Source: an uncultured Pseudomonadota bacterium
GTDB lineage: Bacteria; Pseudomonadota; Gammaproteobacteria; Methylococcales; Methylomonadaceae
Assembly: GCA_903848935.1 (NCBI GenBank)
Contig: CAINHO010000041.1
Coordinates: 1-39,259, forward strand
Direction of reading: 5' to 3'
DNA: 39,259 nt
The position numbers and the translations under genes were made by a program. Shown here piece by piece: positions 26,872 through 34,740 of this stretch (its first letter is position 1; each line of letters starts with the position of its first letter). Under the pieces are notes generated by a model. The model was not told the origin of the DNA and searched no databases. It saw only the letters and a list, made by a program, of their open reading frames with translations.

Positions 26872-29389
26872 AAGACCACGTCGCAGATAATGCACCGTAT
26901 CGGGGTAATTGGTAGCCATTCACGTCATCGTGAACGGACTGTAACCATTCAAAACTCAAGCGATTACCTTTCAAACTTCCATTTGGCATCGAAGCGTTAA
27001 CACCAAAACCCACATCGACAAACCGTCCGCCATAATTCCTAACATAATCCATCGAACCTATTTGATGATAAACGCCGTTATACGCGCCTTTCAACGCACC
27101 TTGTGCCGTGTAAATACCACGCACCGAAGTTGATAACCAATTTGTCCAACTATAACTTCCCCAACTCGTCGCTTGAAAAATATCACCCAACGCAAATCCA
27201 GAATTATTGTGTGACGCTAAACGTTTTGTGCCGTTCAATTGTGTGCCAAATGTCCAATCATCAATGTTAGCTGTGTAAGTCACCGCAGGTTTGAAATCCC
27301 AAGTGCCGCTCCCTAATTGCATTCCGTAATGAATAAAACCTAAATCCTGTTGATGTATGTCACGCAATTGAATGGCTGAATCACCTGTCGGTGCAGTTCC
27401 ACCTAAACTTAAGTTGATTTGTTGCGCGTCCGTTTTAAATACTTTAAATAGCGCGTACATTCCAGTATCGCCAATGCCTCCCGTGGTGTGTTCATGTTGA
27501 GAATGAACAATTGCCGCACCCAACGCTGTTGTCATTGCAGGAGAAGCGGGCGCACCGTCGAGCGAACGCATCGTCATGTGCATATCCATGAATTGCGGCA
27601 TTAACATCAATGTCATCCAATCTGTTGGCGCATACATCAACTCAAACATGTGCATATTCATACTCATGTTTTGCGGTGTAACGAAACATTTTTGCGAACC
27701 GCAGGCTTGATTTACCAACATTGTATCACTGACTGAATTTGTACCGTTTTGTGTTCCACCTGATTGATTTTCATACATATAACGATAACCAACCATCGTA
27801 TCACCTGCATTCGGCAAAACGTGATCAAACATTACACCAGCAGGTGTTCCAGCCCCATGATGATGGGCGTGTTCTGAATGTTCGCTGTGATTTGAATTCG
27901 CAATTGATAATGTTGCTAAATCGACTTTCAATGCGGCATTCACCAAGTAACCATCAAAATCAGCGTAACTACCTTCGCCTCCGCCGCCTAATTTCAAGCT
28001 GCCAGCGTGCGTGTAATACTCGACACCCGCTTGTAATTCCAAGCCTTTAGCAAATTTTTTAGTCACCGTTAAACCACCACTTAATGCGCCATAGCCCGAC
28101 AAACGGTAATCACTCGAATAATTTTGTGGTAATAATTTTGGGTCATAAATCGTTCTAACGGGATTGCCATTCACATCAAACGTGACGGTACTTGCCGCTT
28201 GTTTTGAAACAACGTAAGGGGTGTAAAAACTCGCCGCATTTTGGGAGTAATAACGCACGCGCGGCGTAACTGACCAACTTTTCCCAATCGGCTGAATCCA
28301 ATCAGCCGACAAAGTGTGCGCGTTAATCCCCCAATCATCGTGATAAAAACGGTAATCCAAATGCAACGACGCATCGAACGGTTCAATGTGCTGAACATAA
28401 CGTAAACTTTCTGTCCATTGATTACGTTCTCCAGGTCGTTGTTCCAAAAATGCCAACATACTTCCGTTTAATTGCCCGCTCGCGCCCAATTTTTGGTTTG
28501 GGTCTACAAACAAAACCGCCACCGTTTTATACGGATTCGCCATATAACCGCTGCTCGCCGTATAACTTACATTGCCTTCAACAAGCGCGGATTTATTTAA
28601 AATTTGCGTCAATCCTAAACTGCCTGACCAATCTTGTTTTGAACCCGTCACTAATTTTACACCGTTCGGCAATGATTGGACGCGCGTGCCAAACGTTGAT
28701 TTTTCAATGTACGGCGCGGCATCATGGTCAAGCATAGCTTCAGTATTACTTGCGGTATAACTTGTGCCGAAATTCACGCTGGTTAATTTCTGGTTAAAAT
28801 CGAGCCGTCCGCTAACGTTACCGTAACTGGAGTTGTAATCATTTTCTGCGGATGTTCCTGCACCAACATCTAAACTGGCTTCATCCCAATCATAACCAAA
28901 ACGCAAATCGCCTTGTTTGCGCGTTTCGGGCGACGCAGATGAAAGCGTTTGAACAAGTTGATTATTTTGAGTGAATTTCCCCGTTTGTGAGTTTTGCTGA
29001 AGTGGGTTGAAATTTTTATCGACAAAAACATTCGCATTTTGCAAATAAGGCGATGCGCCACTGAACGTATTTGCTGCAATTAAACGTTGACGATTCCCGC
29101 CAAAAGCTAACGGCGCGGTATCTATTTGTGTTGCTCCGCTCCAAGTATCTTGCGTGTAATTGAATGCCAAACGCACACGGTCGGAGAGTTTTAATTTTGT
29201 ACTGGTTTGTAAGCTATCAACTTGAATGGGTTTTAATGCGCTTTGTATATTAAATAGATTTCGTGCGCCTTCGTCATAATGTCCATATTGAAAAGTTGCC
29301 TCTTCGTCGCCGGCATAAACAGCGGTTAAAGGTAGCGCAAGAGCAGCAGCCGTTAAAAGATGTAAGGCTTTTGATTTAGTAGCAACCAC
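26861..29389 (-). CDS. Long DUF3570 outer-membrane protein with Met/His-rich segment
   Basis: 842 residues from the GTG at 29389, chosen because GGAGG lies 5 nt upstream and the signal peptide (KALHLLTAAALALPLTAVYA) then sits at the N-terminus; the ATG at 29431 is the alternative. The first 480 or so residues look like DUF3570 with many amphipathic beta strands. Residues 81-87 read DTWSGAT, similar to an ApbE flavinylation site. A His-rich linker (about 498-512, HSEHSEHAHHH) leads to a second barrel-like part of about 330 residues, with 12 Met in 35 residues (about 573-608). The end, TWSYAF, has the terminal Phe of barrel proteins. It is likely an outer-membrane protein whose function is unknown. 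Confidence 0.85.
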   Translation of the reverse strand: MVATKSKALHLLTAAALALPLTAVYAGDEEATFQYGHYDEGARNLFNIQSALKPIQVDSLQTSTKLKLSDRVRLAFNYTQDTWSGATQIDTAPLAFGGNRQRLIAANTFSGASPYLQNANVFVDKNFNPLQQNSQTGKFTQNNQLVQTLSSASPETRKQGDLRFGYDWDEASLDVGAGTSAENDYNSSYGNVSGRLDFNQKLTSVNFGTSYTASNTEAMLDHDAAPYIEKSTFGTRVQSLPNGVKLVTGSKQDWSGSLGLTQILNKSALVEGNVSYTASSGYMANPYKTVAVLFVDPNQKLGASGQLNGSMLAFLEQRPGERNQWTESLRYVQHIEPFDASLHLDYRFYHDDWGINAHTLSADWIQPIGKSWSVTPRVRYYSQNAASFYTPYVVSKQAASTVTFDVNGNPVRTIYDPKLLPQNYSSDYRLSGYGALSGGLTVTKKFAKGLELQAGVEYYTHAGSLKLGGGGEGSYADFDGYLVNAALKVDLATLSIANSNHSEHSEHAHHHGAGTPAGVMFDHVLPNAGDTMVGYRYMYENQSGGTQNGTNSVSDTMLVNQACGSQKCFVTPQNMSMNMHMFELMYAPTDWMTLMLMPQFMDMHMTMRSLDGAPASPAMTTALGAAIVHSQHEHTTGGIGDTGMYALFKVFKTDAQQINLSLGGTAPTGDSAIQLRDIHQQDLGFIHYGMQLGSGTWDFKPAVTYTANIDDWTFGTQLNGTKRLASHNNSGFALGDIFQATSWGSYSWTNWLSTSVRGIYTAQGALKGAYNGVYHQIGSMDYVRNYGGRFVDVGFGVNASMPNGSLKGNRLSFEWLQSVHDDVNGYQLPRYGALSATWSYAF

Positions 29390-29609
29390 AACCACCTCCG
29401 CTACTTTGACCGCCACCCGAAGCCGCTTCACGACTACCGTATTGATGTGAACGAAGGCTATTTTGCAACGGTGAAGGCTCTAAATTCATTTCAGATTTTG
29501 CCAACGTGCCACGTTCCCACGGTGAAACAGCACTACATCCCGACAAAAATAATAAACAAAAAAAAGCCCCTGTTTTAAAGGGGACTAAGAAATTTTCTTT
29601 AAATATCAT
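29376..29609 (-). CDS. DUF4266 lipoprotein with C-terminal GGGCGCY
   Basis: 77 residues. The signal ends in a lipobox LSGC with lipid cysteine 25, followed by SAVSPWERGTLAKSEM, SRSHQYGSREAASGGG-type sequence (LRSHQYGSREAASGGG) and the tail GGGCGCY (71-77, C74 and C76). These are the marks of DUF4266, a small family often found beside DUF3570. The CxC tail could bind copper or react with the TlpA-like protein next door; this is inference. It starts 1 nt after the TlpA stop and overlaps DUF3570 by 14 nt. A terminator-like stem lies inside its signal-peptide codons. Confidence 0.85.
   Translation of the reverse strand: MIFKENFLVPFKTGAFFCLLFLSGCSAVSPWERGTLAKSEMNLEPSPLQNSLRSHQYGSREAASGGGQSSGGGCGCY
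29558..29583 (-). terminator. Terminator-like stem inside the DUF4266 reading frame
   Basis: On the minus strand CCCCT (29583-29579), a 7-nt loop and AGGGG (29571-29567) are followed by C and eight T. The element sits within codons 11-17 of the lipoprotein signal region. If active it would reduce transcription of DUF3570 and apbE; ribosomes translating the gene could suppress it. The T8 run is also a possible slippage site. Confidence 0.45.
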
Positions 29610-29610
29610 T

Positions 29611-30096
29611 CTATTTTTCAGCCAATAATTGAGCGATTTGTATTTTTAATTCTTCCATTTCGCCGTCACGAAAACCTTGATGAATGTGACGAATCACGCC
29701 GTGTTTATCGATTAAATATGACGTTGGCATCGCTTGAACATCAAAACTTTTTGCACACGATTCACCACCGTGATTTGCAATTGTAAATTGCGACGGATGA
29801 TGTCCTAAAAATGCGAGCGCATCATCAACTTTCTCGTCTAAATTCACGCCAACGATATGCAAACCTTTATCACCAAATTCGTGTGTCAGTTGATTTAAAA
29901 ATGGAAACGATTGCATACATGAGCCACACCACGATGCCCAAAAATCCACATACAAAACTTTGCCCGTGTATTCATGAAAATGCACGGGCGTATTGTTAAG
30001 TGAAGTTAGTACACAATCGGGTGAATTTTCTCCGAGACTGGTAGCAAACGAACTTGAAGCAAACATTGAAATGAATAAACACATTAAAATCTTCAT
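29611..30096 (-). CDS. TlpA-like periplasmic thioredoxin
   Basis: 161 residues from the ATG at 30096; a TTG two codons upstream is less likely. A signal peptide (MKILMCLFISMFASSSFA) gives periplasmic location. The thioredoxin fold is complete: YVDFWASWCGSCMQSFPFL with the redox pair C57 and C60, and the cis-proline loop VQAMPTSYLIDKHG. Extra cysteines near residues 28 and in GGESCAKSF are outside the active site. It probably reduces or forms disulfides in the two-cysteine proteins or the GGGCGCY lipoprotein of the same operon. It starts 10 nt after the upstream gene. Confidence 0.9.
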   Translation of the reverse strand: MKILMCLFISMFASSSFATSLGENSPDCVLTSLNNTPVHFHEYTGKVLYVDFWASWCGSCMQSFPFLNQLTHEFGDKGLHIVGVNLDEKVDDALAFLGHHPSQFTIANHGGESCAKSFDVQAMPTSYLIDKHGVIRHIHQGFRDGEMEELKIQIAQLLAEK

Positions 30097-30106
30097 AATC
30101 AATAAG

Positions 30107-30517
30107 TTAATTTACTTGAATTATGTTCTCGCTATCAGTGTGTTCGCCACTGCTATCGTAACAATGTGCTTCAAACGAATACGAAACCACGCCCGCACCA
30201 TTTTTATTAACCGAAATGCTATACAGACCATTTCCACCATAAATCACTTGATCACGACTCCATCCTGCATCGCCGTTAATTGGATCAGTAAAATTACTTG
30301 CATAATTATCTTTAATTACTTGTGCGCTCACCAGAGGCATACCAGCAGCGGCACTACTTGCAATGTGAAAATATAAGCTCACCGAACTAGGATCTGAGCC
30401 ACAATCCACATAATAATAATCAACTGTTGAAACAGGTACTGCAAGTACGCCGCTTTGAGTATGGGCAAATGTATTGAATGACAATCCCGCTAACATCAAA
30501 AAAATAAAATGTTTCAT
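30107..30517 (-). CDS. Exported single-domain two-cysteine protein
   Basis: 136 residues. Signal peptide MKHFIFLMLAGLSFNTFA, then one beta-rich domain. C39 (YYVDCGSD) and C119 (FEAHCYDSSG) are the only cysteines and may pair. Between them are AQVIKD (65-70) and YGGNGLYSISVNK (93-105). The same order occurs twice in the neighbouring 290-residue protein, so this looks like a small local family. The known family is not recognised. It lies 15 nt after that gene and 10 nt before the TlpA-like gene. Confidence 0.65.
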   Translation of the reverse strand: MKHFIFLMLAGLSFNTFAHTQSGVLAVPVSTVDYYYVDCGSDPSSVSLYFHIASSAAAGMPLVSAQVIKDNYASNFTDPINGDAGWSRDQVIYGGNGLYSISVNKNGAGVVSYSFEAHCYDSSGEHTDSENIIQVN

Positions 30518-30532
30518 CCGTATCTCCTCGTG

Positions 30533-31405
30533 TTATTGGTCTTGTAAAAGTTGAAAAGGCGAAGTTTGCTCTTCGAGGTTACTTGTATTCAAACAACTGT
30601 ATTGAAAATGATAGGACTGAACTTTATTCGATGGACTATTTACCATTACCGAGTAATAGCCATCTCCACCACTTCGATCATCGTGTACATTCAAAATATC
30701 ACCAATGGTATTCATTGCAACATGACCTTTAATCACTTGTGCAGCTAAATTTCCAGAAGAAATAGGAGCGGCAATTGGATCGGTTGTTACAGTGGTTGTA
30801 ACGACAGTTTTTGCTATTGGTGTTTTATTGATGACGGTTATTTTCAATGAATCTGTATTGCCATTGATTTTATCTTTGGCGCAATTAAAAAGGTATTTGA
30901 CAGTTCTGCTGTTAGCGAGCGTTTTTGATATTGATGCAATTCCCGATTTAGTCAGCGTTGACGAGCCAACTGTAACCTTGCCAGTTGTATTTAAGCACTG
31001 ATATTGCACGGAATAAGTTTGAGCGGTTTTTAATGTGAGATTTGTACCGATAGTATCTAACGTGAAAGTGTATGAACCATTACCACCTTTTAACGTCACA
31101 TCTTTATTTATACCAGCAGCAATGCCAGAAGCCTTAGCGGTTAATTTTAATTTGGTTAATGTTGCATTTAGAATTTGCGGTGGTATTAACGTAGGCTTTG
31201 CGAGTGGTGTATTTAAAACTGTTGCAGCACTTTCAAATAATTGAAAATCCAAATGGTCTGTATTTCCTGCACAAGTAATTTTAAAGTAATCGGTTGCGCC
31301 ATCTAGTTCACCTAAACTTTGTGTACCTGAATCTAATGCGAATGCGCTTTCAAATACACTAAAAAAAATAAACGGTAGAACCAGTTTTTGAGCCATTTTT
31401 TGCAT
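30533..31405 (-). CDS. Exported protein with two tandem copies of the two-cysteine domain
   Basis: 290 residues. A signal peptide covers about residues 1-23 (MAQKLVLPFIFFSVFESAFA). Domain 1 has C45 (FKITCAGN), GGNGSYTF (107-114) and C137 in YQCLNT. Domain 2 has C175 (LFNCAKD), AQVIKGH (222-228), GGDGYYSV (246-253) and C271 in YSCLNTS. Spacing and motifs match, so it is an internal duplication, with a Thr/Pro linker near 196-214. Both domains fit the 136-residue neighbour. Function is unknown; I would expect disulfides needing the TlpA-like partner. It is the first gene of the operon. Confidence 0.65.
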   Translation of the reverse strand: MQKMAQKLVLPFIFFSVFESAFALDSGTQSLGELDGATDYFKITCAGNTDHLDFQLFESAATVLNTPLAKPTLIPPQILNATLTKLKLTAKASGIAAGINKDVTLKGGNGSYTFTLDTIGTNLTLKTAQTYSVQYQCLNTTGKVTVGSSTLTKSGIASISKTLANSRTVKYLFNCAKDKINGNTDSLKITVINKTPIAKTVVTTTVTTDPIAAPISSGNLAAQVIKGHVAMNTIGDILNVHDDRSGGDGYYSVMVNSPSNKVQSYHFQYSCLNTSNLEEQTSPFQLLQDQ

Positions 31406-31482
31406 GAGAAAAATCCAAGAGAAATAACGATTGGCGTATTATCGCGCATTTTATGAGAATTACATTTTGAAATTGGCACGCT

Positions 31483-31512
31483 CTTATTTCAACAAGAATA
31501 AAAGCGTGCCAA
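31483..31512 (-). terminator. Strong hairpin between the 365-residue gene and the operon
   Basis: TTGGCACGCT (31483-31492) and AGCGTGCCAA (31503-31512) form a perfect 10-bp stem with further A/T pairing inside. It follows the stop at 31525 on the minus strand. The T tract is weak, so it may need Rho or stabilise the 3' end. It separates the exported His-start protein from the downstream operon. Confidence 0.6.
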
Positions 31513-31524
31513 TTATGCTAAATG

Positions 31525-32622
31525 TTATTTAGCAGGTGTTGGCCAGTAGAGTGCGCCATTTGAGCCATTTGGATATTTTGCAGGTGAAATTGGCAAATAG
31601 TTATCAATATCCGCATTGCTTGGTTCAATATAAACGGTGTCGTAATCAGTTGTTTGATCACACGCAATTTTAGCTGAGGTGACTGCATTGCCGCTGGCAT
31701 CTTTTGCGCCAGTTGTCCAACCTACAACACTACGATCAACGACAACGCCTTTATCAGGATTAAAGGCTTTCGTACCTGGCAATGGATTTCTTAATAAATC
31801 ACGGTTCACAGTAATTGTTGGCCAAAAGATAGGATTGGCATTAGCATTAGGCATTGTTGCGGGATCATTGAACTTAGTGGTCATACTGCCAATCCATACA
31901 TCGACACGACCTGGATCAGCATAAGATGCCGCACCTTTTCCGCACCAATCGGCGACAGCAACACGAATTTTCAACGTTTTCGCACATGATTCTGGTTTAA
32001 ACTGAAATGCGCCAATACCAAATGGTGCAAGACCTGTTTCGCTAATATCAGCACCTGTCGATGTTTTCGATGTTTCTAATAATGCGGGACCATTGAAAGG
32101 AGATGAACCACTCCAACTTTGCCAACCACGAATAGCACCAGTAGCACGATTAACAACAGGGATATTATTAGCGAAAATTGTTCCGCCTGTATTGACTAAT
32201 CCCAAACCCATTGTCAAAGGTACACCTGATGATGTTGTACCCGCTTGAATAAGGTGTGCCGATAAATCAGTTAGCGTATCTTCCATACCCGTTGTAAATC
32301 CTGGCACTGCAGGTGTTTTCGTAGTTCCATCCGTGTTCAAAACAGCCGCAACTACCGCGCCACCTTTACTGCCACGCATAATAACATCACCAAAAGTCGC
32401 GGAATTTGGAAAAACAGCACTGAATGCGATTACATCTTTATGAGGTACACCATTACCTTCGCCACCAACATTGGTATTACAACCGTGTGTAATTTTGACT
32501 GCATTCCATGTAGCAACCGTACCTTCCGTAATTGAATCTTTGAAGCCTGCGTGAGCGTGAGCAAGTTGCGCGGTACCAACCAGCAATGCAATAGAAGTTA
32601 ATGCTTTAAGCGTGTGATTCAT
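31525..32622 (-). CDS. Exported protein with predicted N-terminal histidine and HGC motif (possible copper binder)
   Basis: 365 residues. The signal peptide is predicted to cleave at AHA|HAGF (after residue 23), leaving His as the first mature residue. Then VATWNAVKITHGCN (36-49) resembles the HGC region of YcnI/DUF1775-type copper proteins, with a second cysteine in PESCAKTLKI, another in ADWCGKG and one in AKIACDQ. The rest has RVDVWIGSMTTKFNDP and WPTITVNRDLL, which I do not recognise. A copper-binding periplasmic or surface role is inferred from the N-terminal His and the methanotroph setting, not proven. It is separated from the next operon by a strong hairpin. Confidence 0.6.
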   Translation of the reverse strand: MNHTLKALTSIALLVGTAQLAHAHAGFKDSITEGTVATWNAVKITHGCNTNVGGEGNGVPHKDVIAFSAVFPNSATFGDVIMRGSKGGAVVAAVLNTDGTTKTPAVPGFTTGMEDTLTDLSAHLIQAGTTSSGVPLTMGLGLVNTGGTIFANNIPVVNRATGAIRGWQSWSGSSPFNGPALLETSKTSTGADISETGLAPFGIGAFQFKPESCAKTLKIRVAVADWCGKGAASYADPGRVDVWIGSMTTKFNDPATMPNANANPIFWPTITVNRDLLRNPLPGTKAFNPDKGVVVDRSVVGWTTGAKDASGNAVTSAKIACDQTTDYDTVYIEPSNADIDNYLPISPAKYPNGSNGALYWPTPAK

Positions 32623-32866
32623 TATCTATCCTGTATAAATTTTAATTTCGAGTGAAGTAACAAATTTAATTTTGAAAACTTAAATCGTTATCGCTAGCGA
32701 GCAGGATTTACGCCAGTTGATATTTTCACTCCAAACTCATTGAAATAATTAACTTAAATTGAAAAATTGACGGCTATTTTTAATAGATATGAATTATAAA
32801 AACTGCGTGATATGACACAACTACAAACGAGAAATACGGGATTTGCCATAGTATTTGAAATACCGT
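32623..32866. other. Intergenic region before the His-start exported protein
   Basis: About 244 AT-rich bases without a gene. A palindrome TCGCTAGCGA lies at 32691-32700, and GAGTGAA (32650-32656) with TTCACTC (32727-32733) forms a spaced inverted repeat, suggesting an operator region. Near the mltB stop GTATTT and AAATAC form a short inverted repeat. No clear promoter pair was found. Confidence 0.35.
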
Positions 32867-33895
32867 TTATTTCATCGATAAATACCGCTGTTTAATGGAT
32901 TGTCCGAGTTGATGAACCGCCATCGCATATTTGTTGCTACTGTTGTATTTTTTGATGGTTTTAAAGTTGTCGCCAACCGCCCAAAAATCGTTGCCATTAT
33001 CTGTGCCTAAAATGATGTATTCAGCATCAATATCGCCATTGATGGGTGTGGCAACAAGTTGATTGAACTTCCAACCCGAATTACTGAAATAATGCGCGAC
33101 GCTACCAATCGCGTCTTCAGAATTCCACAAATCACGTTTACCATCGCCATTGAAATCGACAGCGAGTTTGCGAAAACTTTTCGGCATAAACTGCCCTAAA
33201 CCCAATGCACCTGCCCATGAACCAATGACTTTGCGTGGTTCGTAGTTTTCCTCTTTCGCCATGAGTAAAAAGTTTTCCAGCTCTTTTGTGAAGTATTCAG
33301 CACGTCGCAAGGTAAAAAATGACAAGGTACTCAACGCATCAAAGGTATTGGTTTTACCGACATTTCGCCCAAAATACGTTTCTACGCCAATAATGCCAAC
33401 GATATATTCTGGATCAACGTGATAGGTAGCACTAGCACGTTGCAAAGCTTCCGCGTTTGCCCGCCAAAAATTCACGCCGTTATTGATATGCGCGTCATCC
33501 ATAAATTGTTTGCGATAACTTGACCAGCCCAAAGTTGGTTTCGGTTTGGGTGGCACAACAGGAACGGGTGAAACGGCACCTTGATATTTGGGTTTTGGTG
33601 GAACTTGTGGATCAACTTCTAAACGCAATACTGAATCCAATTTGTTTGCTTGTGAAAATAAACTGTTCAAATAATCTTCTGAAAAACCGTAATCATGAAC
33701 CATGTGTTGCACAAAAACCGTGACCGCAGGCTGATTGGCGTAAATGCCGACGATTGGGCGCACCTCGATATAATCAGGCACTCTGCCAATGTCGGTAGGA
33801 TTCGGTTTGCTTGGATGAATGACTGGCTCGGACGCACAACCCGCCAATAATAGCAGTAGAAATAAAACGAAAAATCGGCGGTAAGTGGAAGTCAT
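32867..33895 (-). CDS. mltB: Membrane-bound lytic murein transglycosylase B (lipoprotein)
   Basis: 342 residues from the ATG at 33895 with GAGAGA upstream; an upstream TTG is rejected. A lipobox LAGC near residue 20 gives an outer-membrane lipoprotein. The catalytic glutamate is in IVGIIGVETYFGRNVGKT, with SWAGALGLGQFMPKSF and an EF-hand-like DFNGDGKRDLW typical of MltB. A Pro/Lys-rich linker (PPKPKYQG, PPKPKPT) before the catalytic domain is longer than in E. coli. It cleaves peptidoglycan glycan strands to 1,6-anhydro ends. It lies 11 nt after thyA. Confidence 0.93.
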   Translation of the reverse strand: MTSTYRRFFVLFLLLLLAGCASEPVIHPSKPNPTDIGRVPDYIEVRPIVGIYANQPAVTVFVQHMVHDYGFSEDYLNSLFSQANKLDSVLRLEVDPQVPPKPKYQGAVSPVPVVPPKPKPTLGWSSYRKQFMDDAHINNGVNFWRANAEALQRASATYHVDPEYIVGIIGVETYFGRNVGKTNTFDALSTLSFFTLRRAEYFTKELENFLLMAKEENYEPRKVIGSWAGALGLGQFMPKSFRKLAVDFNGDGKRDLWNSEDAIGSVAHYFSNSGWKFNQLVATPINGDIDAEYIILGTDNGNDFWAVGDNFKTIKKYNSSNKYAMAVHQLGQSIKQRYLSMK

Positions 33896-33906
33896 AAGCA
33901 AATCTC

Positions 33907-34740
33907 TCAAATAGCAATCGGGGCGGAAATATGCGTATCGGCATCGTAGCCAATTAGTTCAAAATCGTCGTAGTCGTAATCAAAAATTGAAGCAGGTTTG
34001 CGCTTAATTTTCATCGTCGGCAATGCGCGAGGCGGGCGTTGTAATTGTGTTTTGGCCTGTTCTTGATGATTTAAATACAAATGCACATCGCCGCCTGTCC
34101 AAATAAATTCACCCAGTTCTAAATCACATTGCTGGGCAATCATCATCGTCAGCAACGCATAACTGGCAATGTTGAACGGCACGCCGATAAACGTGTCGCA
34201 ACTACGCTGATAAAGTTGGCAAAAAAGTTTGTTATTTGCAACGTAAAACTGAAAAAACGCATGGCACGGTGCAAGAGCCATTTTGCCGTTTTTAACATTT
34301 TCTTGTGGGCTGATTTTTTCGTTGGGTAAATCGGCGACATTCCATGCTGAAACGATGATACGGCGACTGTTTGGATTATTTTTTAGCTGTTCGATAACTT
34401 CTGCAATTTGGTCAATCGTTTCGCCGTTTAGTGTTTCCCAAGAACGCCATTGTTTGCCATAAATCGCGCCTAATTCACCATTTTCATCAGCCCATTCACG
34501 CCAAATTGTCACACCATTTTTTTCAAGTGAATTGTTATTTGTGTCACCATTCAAAAACCACAACAACTCATGAATAATCGATTTCAAATGCACTTTTTTG
34601 GTGGTGATAAGCGGAAAGCCCTCTGCTAAATCAAAACGCATTTGATGCCCAAAAATAGACAGTGTGCCGTTACCAGTTCTATCGCCTTTTGGCATGCCTT
34701 CGGTGAGCAATTTGTTTAAGAGTTCAAGATAATTTTTCAT
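33907..34740 (-). CDS. thyA: Thymidylate synthase
   Basis: 277 residues from the ATG at 34740, inside the last codons of lgt (17-nt overlap). It methylates dUMP with 5,10-methylene-THF. The catalytic cysteine is in [13 protein letters not shown], followed by [21 protein letters not shown] and later [14 protein letters not shown]. The N-terminus has [20 protein letters not shown]. Length is a little above the 264 of E. coli because of insertions such as [14 protein letters not shown]. Classical folate-dependent ThyA, not ThyX. Confidence 0.97.
   Translation of the reverse strand: MKNYLELLNKLLTEGMPKGDRTGNGTLSIFGHQMRFDLAEGFPLITTKKVHLKSIIHELLWFLNGDTNNNSLEKNGVTIWREWADENGELGAIYGKQWRSWETLNGETIDQIAEVIEQLKNNPNSRRIIVSAWNVADLPNEKISPQENVKNGKMALAPCHAFFQFYVANNKLFCQLYQRSCDTFIGVPFNIASYALLTMMIAQQCDLELGEFIWTGGDVHLYLNHQEQAKTQLQRPPRALPTMKIKRKPASIFDYDYDDFELIGYDADTHISAPIAI

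Noticed and set aside
29389..29431. ATG at 29431 as the DUF3570 start
   Set aside because: It would add a basic Val-rich stretch read from DUF4266 codons before a normal signal peptide; the GTG at 29389 has GGAGG at the right distance.
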